From Acinetobacter sp. UBA801 (lineage in GTDB: Bacteria; Pseudomonadota; Gammaproteobacteria; Pseudomonadales; Moraxellaceae), in contig DBIN01000028.1 in assembly GCA_002296655.1 (NCBI GenBank), forward strand, positions 50,796 to 114,795: DNA of 64,000 nt, read 5' to 3'. Below the pieces are notes generated by a model. That model saw nothing but the letters and a program-made list of their open reading frames with translations, was not told where the DNA came from and did not search any database. Shown here piece after piece: positions 57,687-64,000 of this stretch (the first letter of the stretch is position 1; each line of letters begins with the position of its first letter). Position numbers and translations under genes: made by a program.

Positions 57687-58145
57687 ATGAGCACGACAAT
57701 TCAATTACCAAATCAAGCTTTTTCTGCAACCACAGGCGAAGTCAATTTAACCGAACTTGGTACAGATTGGTTAGTGGTGTATTTTTACCCGAAAGATTCT
57801 ACCCCAGGCTGCACCACACAAGCTGTCGACTTTACCGCGCTAAAACCACAATTTGATGCACTCAACACTACCATCATTGGCATTTCGCGCGACTCAGTCA
57901 AAGCGCATCAAAACTTTACCGAAAAGCAATCTTTAGGCATTAACCTGATTAGCGATAAAGAAGAAGTATTGTGTCAGTTGTTTGATGTGATTAAAGAAAA
58001 AAATATGTATGGCAAAAAAGTCATGGGTATTGAACGCTCAACTTTTATTTTCCATCAAGGTCAATTGATAAAAGAATATCGTAAAGTTAAAGCTGCTGGA
58101 CATGCTGAGCAAGTGCTTGCGGATTTAACCGCTTTACAGGCTTAA
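57687..58145 (+). CDS. bcp: Thiol peroxidase, Bcp/PrxQ family
   Basis: Bcp reduces hydroperoxides using thioredoxin. The 152-residue product shows WLVVYFYPKDSTPGCTTQAVDFTALK, with the peroxidatic cysteine in PGCTT. The E. coli Bcp resolving cysteine five residues later is absent (CTTQA-V rather than CTVQAC), so the protein may act as a 1-Cys type or use Cys in EEVLCQLF. KKVMGIERSTFIFHQGQL completes the fold. The ATG at 57687 has GGAG nearby. Confidence 0.93.
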   Translation: MSTTIQLPNQAFSATTGEVNLTELGTDWLVVYFYPKDSTPGCTTQAVDFTALKPQFDALNTTIIGISRDSVKAHQNFTEKQSLGINLISDKEEVLCQLFDVIKEKNMYGKKVMGIERSTFIFHQGQLIKEYRKVKAAGHAEQVLADLTALQA

Positions 58146-58181
58146 TTTTTCAGTCTCTAAGCAAAAAAGACACAATATTGT

Positions 58182-58214
58182 GGATGATTGAATGCCTTTT
58201 CGATCATCCTTTTT
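58182..58214 (+). terminator. Hairpin after bcp
   Basis: GGATGAT pairs with ATCATCC around a 14-base loop, followed by TTTTT. It lies just before the convergent stop at 58218. Confidence 0.6.
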
Positions 58215-58217
58215 CAT

Positions 58218-58802
58218 TTAGATACTGGATGATTGCGTCAAATTACTGCTGTCCTGCTGCTGGTATTTGTCTTGTAATTGACGATAAATTTCCGTGTTTT
58301 GAAATGCGGTTAAGAAATCAATTGTGCCTTGTGGGAAAAAATTGGGCTGAATTTCCCCACGATAATAAGCTTCACGTGCAGGCGTGGCAGACATCGCATC
58401 TTGCAAGCTGTCTAACTCCACCATCTCCCATTCAGGGAAAAACTTTAAATAATAAGACGAGTCATCTTTAAAATGCCCAATTAAGCCAACACGATCTTGC
58501 GATTGAACCAGTTCACCTACTAAAGATTTGACCAATTTTTGCCATTTTTCATCATTGTAGACATCTATAACATACACAAACTTAATCCGTTCCTGCATCT
58601 CAGGTGAAAAGTTAGACAAAATCATCTGCTCACGCTCTTTGGCTAAAAACGGATTTTTTAAATTGCGCTCATTTTGTGCAGAACCTAATGCCAAAATCAC
58701 ATAATGACTACGTGCTAATGCAATTTGAATGGTTTGCAAATGTGCCAAATGAAATGGCTGAAAACGACCAATGAAAACCAAATAATCAAACGTATATTGC
58801 AT
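58218..58802 (-). CDS. Nicotinamide-nucleotide adenylyltransferase (NadM-like)
   Basis: This 194-residue nucleotidyltransferase belongs to the NadM/NMN adenylyltransferase group, which forms NAD from NMN and ATP. The HxGH-type motif is visible in FIGRFQPFHLAHLQTIQIALA; the substrate region GSAQNERNLKNPFLAKEREQMI and the late motif MSATPAREAYYRGE match. Related proteins sometimes carry a fused Nudix domain; here the protein ends after the transferase domain. It stands alone, convergent with bcp. Confidence 0.87.
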   Translation of the reverse strand: MQYTFDYLVFIGRFQPFHLAHLQTIQIALARSHYVILALGSAQNERNLKNPFLAKEREQMILSNFSPEMQERIKFVYVIDVYNDEKWQKLVKSLVGELVQSQDRVGLIGHFKDDSSYYLKFFPEWEMVELDSLQDAMSATPAREAYYRGEIQPNFFPQGTIDFLTAFQNTEIYRQLQDKYQQQDSSNLTQSSSI

Positions 58803-58902
58803 AATAAATCAAACTTTTTATGAACTCATGAGTTGTGCCAAAGCTGCGAATTTGCGACATAATGAGCCATAAATTCAATCCAATCATAGCAAGGATAGTA
58901 CG

Positions 58903-59703
58903 ATGACACTGAGCTGTATTCAACAACCTCACCCACATTTGAATGCGAATTTAGACAATGGCGTACTGACTTTAGCCATCAACCGACCAGAAGCAAAAAA
59001 TGCGTTGTATGGTGAATTATATTTATGGATTGCACAAGCCTTAGATGAGGCTGATCAAGACAATGCAGTACGTTGTGTAGTTTTACGCGGCGCAGATGCA
59101 GACTTTAGCGCAGGCAATGACATGCAGGACTTTATGAAGTCTGCCGCACTTAAAGGACAATTACCTGCTGCCGAAGGTCCTCCGTTCATCTTATTAAAAT
59201 CTGCTGCCAAGTTTTCTAAACCGCTAATTGCAGCTGTACGTGGGGTGGCGATTGGCATTGGTGTCACAATTTTATTGCATGCAGATTTAGTATATAGCGA
59301 CAATACTGCCCTATTCCAAATTCCATTTGTGAGCTTGGGCTTATCGCCAGAAGGCGCATCAAGTAAACTTCTGGTAGAACAAGCTGGCTATCACAAAGCG
59401 GCTGAACTGTTGTTGACTGCACAGAAATTCAATAGCGAAACGGCATTATCGGCAAATTTAGTTAATAGTATTGAAACCGATGTCTATGCAACAGCACAAC
59501 AAAAAGCAGCGCAATTGGCAGCTTTACCATTGGCTTCACTCAAACAATCTAAAGCCCTTATGAAACATAATGTAGATGAAATTGTGGCGTGGATTGACCA
59601 TGAAGCAGAAATTTTTATGCAACGTGTCGGTTCAGCAGAAATGACGGAAGCAGTGCAAGCCTTTATGCAAAAACGTAAACCTGATTTCAGCCAATTTAAT
59701 TAA
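58903..59703 (+). CDS. Enoyl-CoA hydratase/isomerase family protein
   Basis: This 266-residue crotonase-fold enzyme has the oxyanion-hole segments RGADADFSAGNDMQDFMKSA and GVAIGIGVTILLHADLVYSD, then FVSLGLSPEGASSKLLVEQAGYHKAAELLL. The glutamate in SPEGASS matches the catalytic acid region of hydratase/isomerase members. The exact CoA substrate is unknown. It is a stand-alone gene, with AAGGATAGTACG before the ATG. A terminator follows. Confidence 0.87.
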   Translation: MTLSCIQQPHPHLNANLDNGVLTLAINRPEAKNALYGELYLWIAQALDEADQDNAVRCVVLRGADADFSAGNDMQDFMKSAALKGQLPAAEGPPFILLKSAAKFSKPLIAAVRGVAIGIGVTILLHADLVYSDNTALFQIPFVSLGLSPEGASSKLLVEQAGYHKAAELLLTAQKFNSETALSANLVNSIETDVYATAQQKAAQLAALPLASLKQSKALMKHNVDEIVAWIDHEAEIFMQRVGSAEMTEAVQAFMQKRKPDFSQFN

Positions 59704-59753
59704 GTGCTGTTTAACTGGAATGCACTTATTTCAACTGAACTAGCCGTTTTTAA

Positions 59754-59787
59754 AACCACATTCATATTGGCTGAATGTGGTTTTTTT
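59754..59787 (+). terminator. Terminator after the enoyl-CoA hydratase gene
   Basis: AACCACATTCA / TGAATGTGGTT around a 7-base loop is followed by TTTTT. Confidence 0.9.
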
Positions 59788-59848
59788 CTTTATTCGGCCC
59801 CATATTCTAAGATGTGCTGTCAATCATTAAAAATTGAGGAAAATTGTA

Positions 59849-60625
59849 ATGACTAATCCAAATCCAGCCGATGTTCAAGTTGAAAAAAAAGAACGTTATT
59901 TTGAACCCGCACCACAAGATATTGATGTAGAAAACTTTAAAAAAGTCATTCAAAGCCGTCGTTCGGTGCGTAAATTTACCGACAAAGCTATTCCTGCCGA
60001 AGTGTTGGATGATTGTTTAGATATGGCTTTATTGGCGCCGAACTCATCTAATTTACAACCGTGGACTTTTGTGGTGGTGCAAAACCCTGCCAAGAAAAAA
60101 CAACTGGTTAAAGCCTGCTTAGGACAGCTTGCTGCTCGTACTGCATCAGAGCTAATTGTGTGTATTGCACGTACAGACCGTGTTGATGAAATGGCAAAAA
60201 AGAATATCAGCGAGTTTCCTTATCCTGAAGCGCCTGCTGCAGTCAAAAAATATTATAAGTTTATTCCTTATAACTACATGACTGGCTACTTAAATGCTTT
60301 AGGTAACTTTAAGAAAGTCGCTTTCAAAATTGCACGTAGTTTAGATAAACAATTACCTGTAACTGCATTTAACCCTGCCGATGCCAAACTTTGGGCGACT
60401 AAAACTACAGCACTCGCCTGTGAAAATATGGTCTTGGCCCTTCGCGCACACGGTTTCGATAGCTGTATGATGGAAGGTTTTGATGAGCCGATGGTACGCA
60501 AACTCTTAAAACTGAATGATCAACAATTTCCAGTGATGGTGATTGCTGCAGGTGAACGTGCTGAAGATGGTGTCTTTTTCCCGCAATACCGTTTTGACCG
60601 TGACTTATTTATTCAGAAAATTTAA
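59849..60625 (+). CDS. Nitroreductase family FMN-dependent oxidoreductase
   Basis: This 258-residue nitroreductase-family protein has the FMN phosphate region VIQSRRSVRKFTDKAIPAEVLDDCLDMALLAPNSSNLQPWTFVVV. Later conserved segments are MVLALRAHGFDSCMMEGF and LKLNDQQFPVMVIAAGER. Such enzymes reduce nitro compounds or quinones with NAD(P)H. The ATG at 59849 is preferred over the upstream in-frame TTG at 59834 because GAGGA precedes it by about 9 bases. It is convergent with the NIF3-like gene, overlapping stop regions by 4 bases. Confidence 0.87.
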   Translation: MTNPNPADVQVEKKERYFEPAPQDIDVENFKKVIQSRRSVRKFTDKAIPAEVLDDCLDMALLAPNSSNLQPWTFVVVQNPAKKKQLVKACLGQLAARTASELIVCIARTDRVDEMAKKNISEFPYPEAPAAVKKYYKFIPYNYMTGYLNALGNFKKVAFKIARSLDKQLPVTAFNPADAKLWATKTTALACENMVLALRAHGFDSCMMEGFDEPMVRKLLKLNDQQFPVMVIAAGERAEDGVFFPQYRFDRDLFIQKI

Positions 60626-60939
60626 TCATCAAGGTCTAAAAGTTGCATAAACTCAAAGGCAGGCTCTTCGTAAGGATGACTAGCTTTGAGTGCTTTTGCG
60701 ACTGCCTGAGCATTTTGCTCAGGCACAATGGTTTCCACTCGCCACTCAGCAACGTGTTCCAAAACATCTAACTCACCAATAAACGGATTTGCTCCTTTTA
60801 CAGGTTTAAATTGCCCTGTGCCTAAAACCTGCCATGCACAATGTTCATAATTGCCAATTCCTCCTGCACCCGCTGCAAAAACAGCCTGTTTGGTTTCTTC
60901 AAGATGAGATTGAGGCACGTAGTAAATCAGTTTAAGCAT
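60622..60939 (-). CDS. NIF3/YqfO-like small protein
   Basis: This 105-residue protein matches the CutA-like domain seen inside YqfO/NIF3 proteins: YYVPQSHLEETKQAVFAAGAGGIGNYEHCAWQVLGTGQF, FIGELDVLEHVAEWRVETIVP and ALKASHPYEEPAFEFMQL. It lacks the dinuclear-metal halves of full NIF3 proteins, as stand-alone members do. Its function is unknown. The 3' ends of this gene and the nitroreductase gene overlap by 4 bases. Confidence 0.85.
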   Translation of the reverse strand: MLKLIYYVPQSHLEETKQAVFAAGAGGIGNYEHCAWQVLGTGQFKPVKGANPFIGELDVLEHVAEWRVETIVPEQNAQAVAKALKASHPYEEPAFEFMQLLDLDD

Positions 60940-61202
60940 AATTAAACTTCGCTATCCATTTCACAATTAATTAGAAATTAGCATAAAAATTGAGCACTGT
61001 TGCTGTTTTGGCAAGCTGTGCGCATCATCAAATCCTCGCTTTATAGCGCTCCCCCCAAAAAATTTAAAGTACGCTTCGCCATAAACGTATCTCCCATTTT
61101 GTATGATTTTAGATTTAAAAAGACAAGCCATGTCGCCCGCCCCTAGAGCTTTTGTCATTTTTTTGGCATGATGCAAAACAAGCACATAGTGAATAATGAT
61201 AA

Positions 61203-62543
61203 ATGACTCAAATGCGTTGGTTAGAACTGCTTTCCACAGTTCGGATTGGTAGTAAAAAACAAAGTACAGAACAGGCGCGCAGCCCTTTTCACAAAGATTA
61301 TGACCGTATTATTTTTTCGCAAAGTTTTAGACAACTAAACCGAAAAACCCAAGTCCATCCGCTCACTCAACACGACGGTATTCACACTCGCCTGACCCAT
61401 TCTTTAGAAGTGTCTTGTATTGGACGTTCATTGGGGATGTTGGCTGCAGAAAAAATCAAAGACCACTTGCCTATGTGGATTTCTCCTGCCGATGTCGGTG
61501 CGATTATTCAAGCTGCATGCTTGGCACATGATATTGGCAATCCACCTTTCGGACATGCAGGTGAATATGCCATTCGTGAATGGTTTGACGATGCTTCACA
61601 CGGCAATTTTCTCGCCAAACTGAGTGATGAAGAAGAAGCTGACGTCCGTCAGTTTGAGGGCAATGCGCAAGGTTTACGGCTACTCACCAAAATTGACTAT
61701 CATCCAAATGATGGCGGCATGCGTTTAACCTATGCCACTTTAGGCGCTTATTTAAAATATCCGTGGCTCTCCAAAACCATTGCCGAACAAGGCAACCGGC
61801 CTGCCAATCAACGTGATAAATTTGGTTGTTACCAAGCTGAAAAAGAAATTCTCAAACAAATTGCAGAACAGCTTGGCCTGATTCAATTGGGTGATTATCA
61901 CTATTGCCGTCATCCACTGACATATTTATTGGAAGCGGCGGATGATATTTGCTATGCCCTCATTGATTTGGAAGATGGCATTATTTTAAACATGCTCAGC
62001 TATGAAGAAGTGGAACCAATCTTTTTAAACTTAATTGGTGACTACGGTATTCCTGCAGAACTAGCGATGGCACGTACCACTTGGCAACAAAAAATTGCCG
62101 CTTTGCGTGGTCGGGTCATGAAGCGTTTAGTCGATGAAGTGACCACGGCATTTGCCAAACACCATTTGGAAATTCTGATGGGACAGCTCAAAGGCAGCCT
62201 TTTACAATATTGCTCGGCAGATATTGAAATTGGCATTAATCGTGCCAAAGACTTAGCGCGTGAAAAAATTTTCGAGCATCCACAAAAGGCAGGTCTGGAA
62301 ATTATTGCGCATCAAAGTTTACAAAATATTTTGGATGCGTTTATTCCGCTCACCACACCACATAAAACCCTAAGTTTTAAAGAGCAGCGTTTAATGTCCA
62401 TCTTGCAACGCTCTGGGGCAGATTTTGCGCATAATCATTATGACAATATTATGCAAGTCTTGGACATTATCTCTAAGTTTTCAGATCATCAAGCCTATAA
62501 CTTATCGCAAGAATTACAAGGCAATAAGGTTGGTTTGCTGTGA
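61203..62543 (+). CDS. dgt: Deoxyguanosinetriphosphate triphosphohydrolase-like protein
   Basis: This HD-domain dNTPase splits dNTPs into deoxynucleosides and triphosphate, controlling nucleotide pools and limiting foreign DNA synthesis. The 446-residue product shows RSPFHKDYDRIIFSQSFRQLNRKTQV, THSLEVSCIGRSLG, the HD motif AACLAHDIGNPPFGHAGEYAIREWF and YLLEAADDICYALIDLEDGI. The length fits the short (dgt type 2) subfamily rather than E. coli Dgt (505). No strong ribosome binding site precedes the ATG. Confidence 0.93.
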   Translation: MTQMRWLELLSTVRIGSKKQSTEQARSPFHKDYDRIIFSQSFRQLNRKTQVHPLTQHDGIHTRLTHSLEVSCIGRSLGMLAAEKIKDHLPMWISPADVGAIIQAACLAHDIGNPPFGHAGEYAIREWFDDASHGNFLAKLSDEEEADVRQFEGNAQGLRLLTKIDYHPNDGGMRLTYATLGAYLKYPWLSKTIAEQGNRPANQRDKFGCYQAEKEILKQIAEQLGLIQLGDYHYCRHPLTYLLEAADDICYALIDLEDGIILNMLSYEEVEPIFLNLIGDYGIPAELAMARTTWQQKIAALRGRVMKRLVDEVTTAFAKHHLEILMGQLKGSLLQYCSADIEIGINRAKDLAREKIFEHPQKAGLEIIAHQSLQNILDAFIPLTTPHKTLSFKEQRLMSILQRSGADFAHNHYDNIMQVLDIISKFSDHQAYNLSQELQGNKVGLL

Positions 62544-62673
62544 TGACTCAATTGTATATCAATAACTTATATACAAATAGACGTAGGATTTAAGCGCAGA
62601 TTTTGCCTTTTGTGAAAATGCGCTCTACTATGCGAACCGCAACTTATTTTAAATCAATCAGTGAATCACAAAT

Positions 62674-63276
62674 ATGATCGGATGTCTTATTGGCGAAGTG
62701 TTGGCTTTAGAAGCACCAACCGTGTTACTGAATGTGAATGGTGTAGGTTATGAAATTGACACGCCGCTCACCACATTTTGCCAATTACAAAAAGGGCAAA
62801 AAATTACCCTGTGGACGCATTTAGCCGTGCGTGAAGATGCTCAATTGTTGTATGGCTTTTTAGAAGCCCAAGAAAAAGCCATTTTCCGTACCTTACTTAA
62901 AGTCAATGGTGTCGGCCCGAAAATGGCACTGGGTATTTTATCGACCTTGAGCGTCGAACTACTGATTCACACTGTAGAGCATGAAGATATTAATACCTTA
63001 ATCAAAGTACCAGGGGTGGGCAAAAAAACTGCTGAACGTTTAATGATTGAATTACGTGATCGCTTTAAAGCCATGTCCAATGAAGTGAGCAGTAGCAATT
63101 CCACAGTGACTCAAATTCAGTTTACGGGCAATTCTGCTGTTGCCGAAGCCGAAGCCGCTTTACAATCTTTAGGTTATAAACCTGCCGAAGCACAAAAACT
63201 GATTAATGCAGTTAAGGCCGATTTTACTGAAGCTAGTGATATTATCCGTGCAGCATTAAAGTCAATGAATCGGTAA
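62674..63276 (+). CDS. ruvA: Holliday junction branch-migration protein RuvA
   Basis: RuvA binds Holliday junctions and recruits RuvB motors. The 200-residue product has the OB-fold N-terminus (MIGCLIGEVLALEAPTVLLNVNGVGYEIDTPLTT), helix-hairpin-helix motifs LLKVNGVGPKMALGIL and LIKVPGVGKKTAERLMIEL, and a C-terminal domain that contacts RuvB (EAEAALQSLGYKPAEAQKLI). It precedes ruvB by 295 bases, an unusually wide gap for this pair. Confidence 0.97.
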   Translation: MIGCLIGEVLALEAPTVLLNVNGVGYEIDTPLTTFCQLQKGQKITLWTHLAVREDAQLLYGFLEAQEKAIFRTLLKVNGVGPKMALGILSTLSVELLIHTVEHEDINTLIKVPGVGKKTAERLMIELRDRFKAMSNEVSSSNSTVTQIQFTGNSAVAEAEAALQSLGYKPAEAQKLINAVKADFTEASDIIRAALKSMNR

Positions 63277-63571
63277 GCACATATATTGTCTAATTCACCT
63301 CATCTGATACGCGACAAAGTCATTCGCAATTGTTTTAGGCAGGAGGCATTTGCACAAAAATGTCTGTGCGATATTATCGATACGAATCAAAATTCGACGA
63401 GTTTTGCGAATGACAATGGTTTTGCTTACTTTTGCCGAATGAGAAATATATTTCGCAAGGTAAGGCGGACTACAGGTTATTCCCTGTATTAAAGTTCTAT
63501 TGGAAAGACTCCTCAAAAATGTTTTGCGGAATTGTTAATTAAAATCAGTTTACTTAAAGTTTAGATCACCT
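63277..63571. other. Long ruvA-ruvB spacer with an inverted repeat
   Basis: The 295-base gap separates two genes that are usually adjacent. It contains an 11-base perfect inverted repeat, GTCATTCGCAA (63319-63329) and TTGCGAATGAC (63404-63414). Two frames of about 70 codons exist on opposite strands; neither has a ribosome binding site or recognisable product. It may be an inserted or decayed element. Confidence 0.5.
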
Positions 63572-64000
63572 ATGCAAGACCGTCTCATCAGTGGTTCTGA
63601 AAAACCCGAAGATCAAATTGATCGCGCCATTCGCCCCGCTTCACTCGATGACTATATTGGGCAACCTGTGGTGCGTGAACAAATGGAAATTTTCATTGGT
63701 GCAGCCCGTGGACGCGCAGAAGCACTGGACCACACACTGATTTTTGGACCACCCGGTTTAGGTAAAACTACACTCGCCAACATTATTGCCCGTGAAATGG
63801 GCGGCAATCTTAAATCTACTTCAGGGCCTGTATTAGAACGTGCAGGTGATTTAGCCGCCATGCTGACCAATCTTGAAGAAGGCGATGTGTTATTTATTGA
63901 TGAAATCCACCGTCTTTCACCTGTGATTGAAGAAATTTTGTACCCTGCAATGGAAGACTACCAACTGGATATCATGATTGGTGAAGGACCTGCAGCACGT
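63572..64000 (+). CDS. ruvB: Holliday junction helicase RuvB, N-terminal part (3' truncated by window edge)
   Basis: These are the first 143 codons of the AAA+ motor that drives branch migration with RuvA. The start [22 protein letters not shown] is followed by [14 protein letters not shown], Walker [63 protein letters not shown] (Walker B, sensor region). The frame remains open to the last base. It continues outside the window. Confidence 0.97.
   Translation, partial: MQDRLISGSEKPEDQIDRAIRPASLDDYIGQPVVREQMEIFIGAARGRAEALDHTLIFGPPGLGKTTLANIIAREMGGNLKSTSGPVLERAGDLAAMLTNLEEGDVLFIDEIHRLSPVIEEILYPAMEDYQLDIMIGEGPAAR

Noticed and set aside
60967-61185. A 72-codon minus-strand frame between the NIF3-like gene and dgt
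   Set aside because: No ribosome binding site, no recognisable protein pattern, and it fills an intergenic promoter region; likely chance.
63286-63516. Two opposed frames of about 70 codons between ruvA and ruvB
   Set aside because: Neither has a start signal or family resemblance; treated as spacer with an inverted repeat rather than genes.

Overview
The window is a contiguous, AT-rich stretch of gamma-proteobacterial chromosome that reads as Acinetobacter or a very close relative. The main reasons are the dat-ddc diaminopropane pair, the long-form PstC and PstA, the 485-residue GAPDH, the order lepA-lepB-DUF4845-rnc-era-(small lipoprotein)-recO-pdxJ-miaE, and a single-chain restriction enzyme of the AloI type, which I recall being described from Acinetobacter lwoffii. 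Nearly all of it is dense housekeeping sequence. I found no prophage, insertion sequence, integron, rRNA operon or CRISPR array.

Layout. 1-3.2 kb: 3' part of purB, a yjdF-like membrane gene, a cytochrome b561 and an S49 peptidase (sohB-like). 3.4-8.3 kb: high-affinity phosphate uptake operon pstS-pstC-pstA-pstB on the minus strand, with a recognisable Pho box upstream of pstS and a strong hairpin between pstS and pstC. 8.7-11.8 kb: ddc and dat (1,3-diaminopropane synthesis), preceded by a 60-codon ORF that overlaps dat by ATGA. 12.1-17.1 kb: the accessory part, with a SIMPL-domain protein, an orphan AbrB/MazE-type protein and a fused restriction-modification-specificity enzyme (type IIB/IIG, AloI-like). 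17.3-20.9 kb: obgE-proB, the decayed remains of an MFS transporter and an intact HxlR regulator. 21-27 kb: long GAPDH, rarD, a lipocalin and uvrB. 27-31.4 kb: a macro-like phage-type protein, aspartate aminotransferase, an EamA transporter and tRNA-Asn with a clear promoter and terminator.

31.6-38.8 kb is the large minus-strand lepA...miaE cluster, which joins translation quality control, protein export, RNA processing, recombination and vitamin B6 synthesis. 39-46.4 kb: two hotdog thioesterases, a DegP/DegQ protease, nadB, and pabC-mltG-tmk. 46.5-52.4 kb is a sulfate uptake locus: sbp, an alpha/beta hydrolase, cysT-cysW-cysA and cysB. 52.5-58.8 kb: a FadL-type porin, another outer-membrane barrel, dapD, queE, queC, a small secreted protein, a bcp peroxiredoxin and an NMN adenylyltransferase. 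58.9-64 kb: an enoyl-CoA hydratase, a nitroreductase, a NIF3-like protein, dgt, ruvA and the start of ruvB.

The items most worth a second look are: the single-polypeptide R-M-S enzyme, with its orphan AbrB neighbour; a sharp codon-usage island (about 48985-50600) that begins inside cysT and ends inside cysA, suggesting replacement by homologous recombination; the MFS pseudogene beside its likely surviving HxlR regulator, with a candidate operator; the ORF coupled to dat; and the triple-half-site Pho box.
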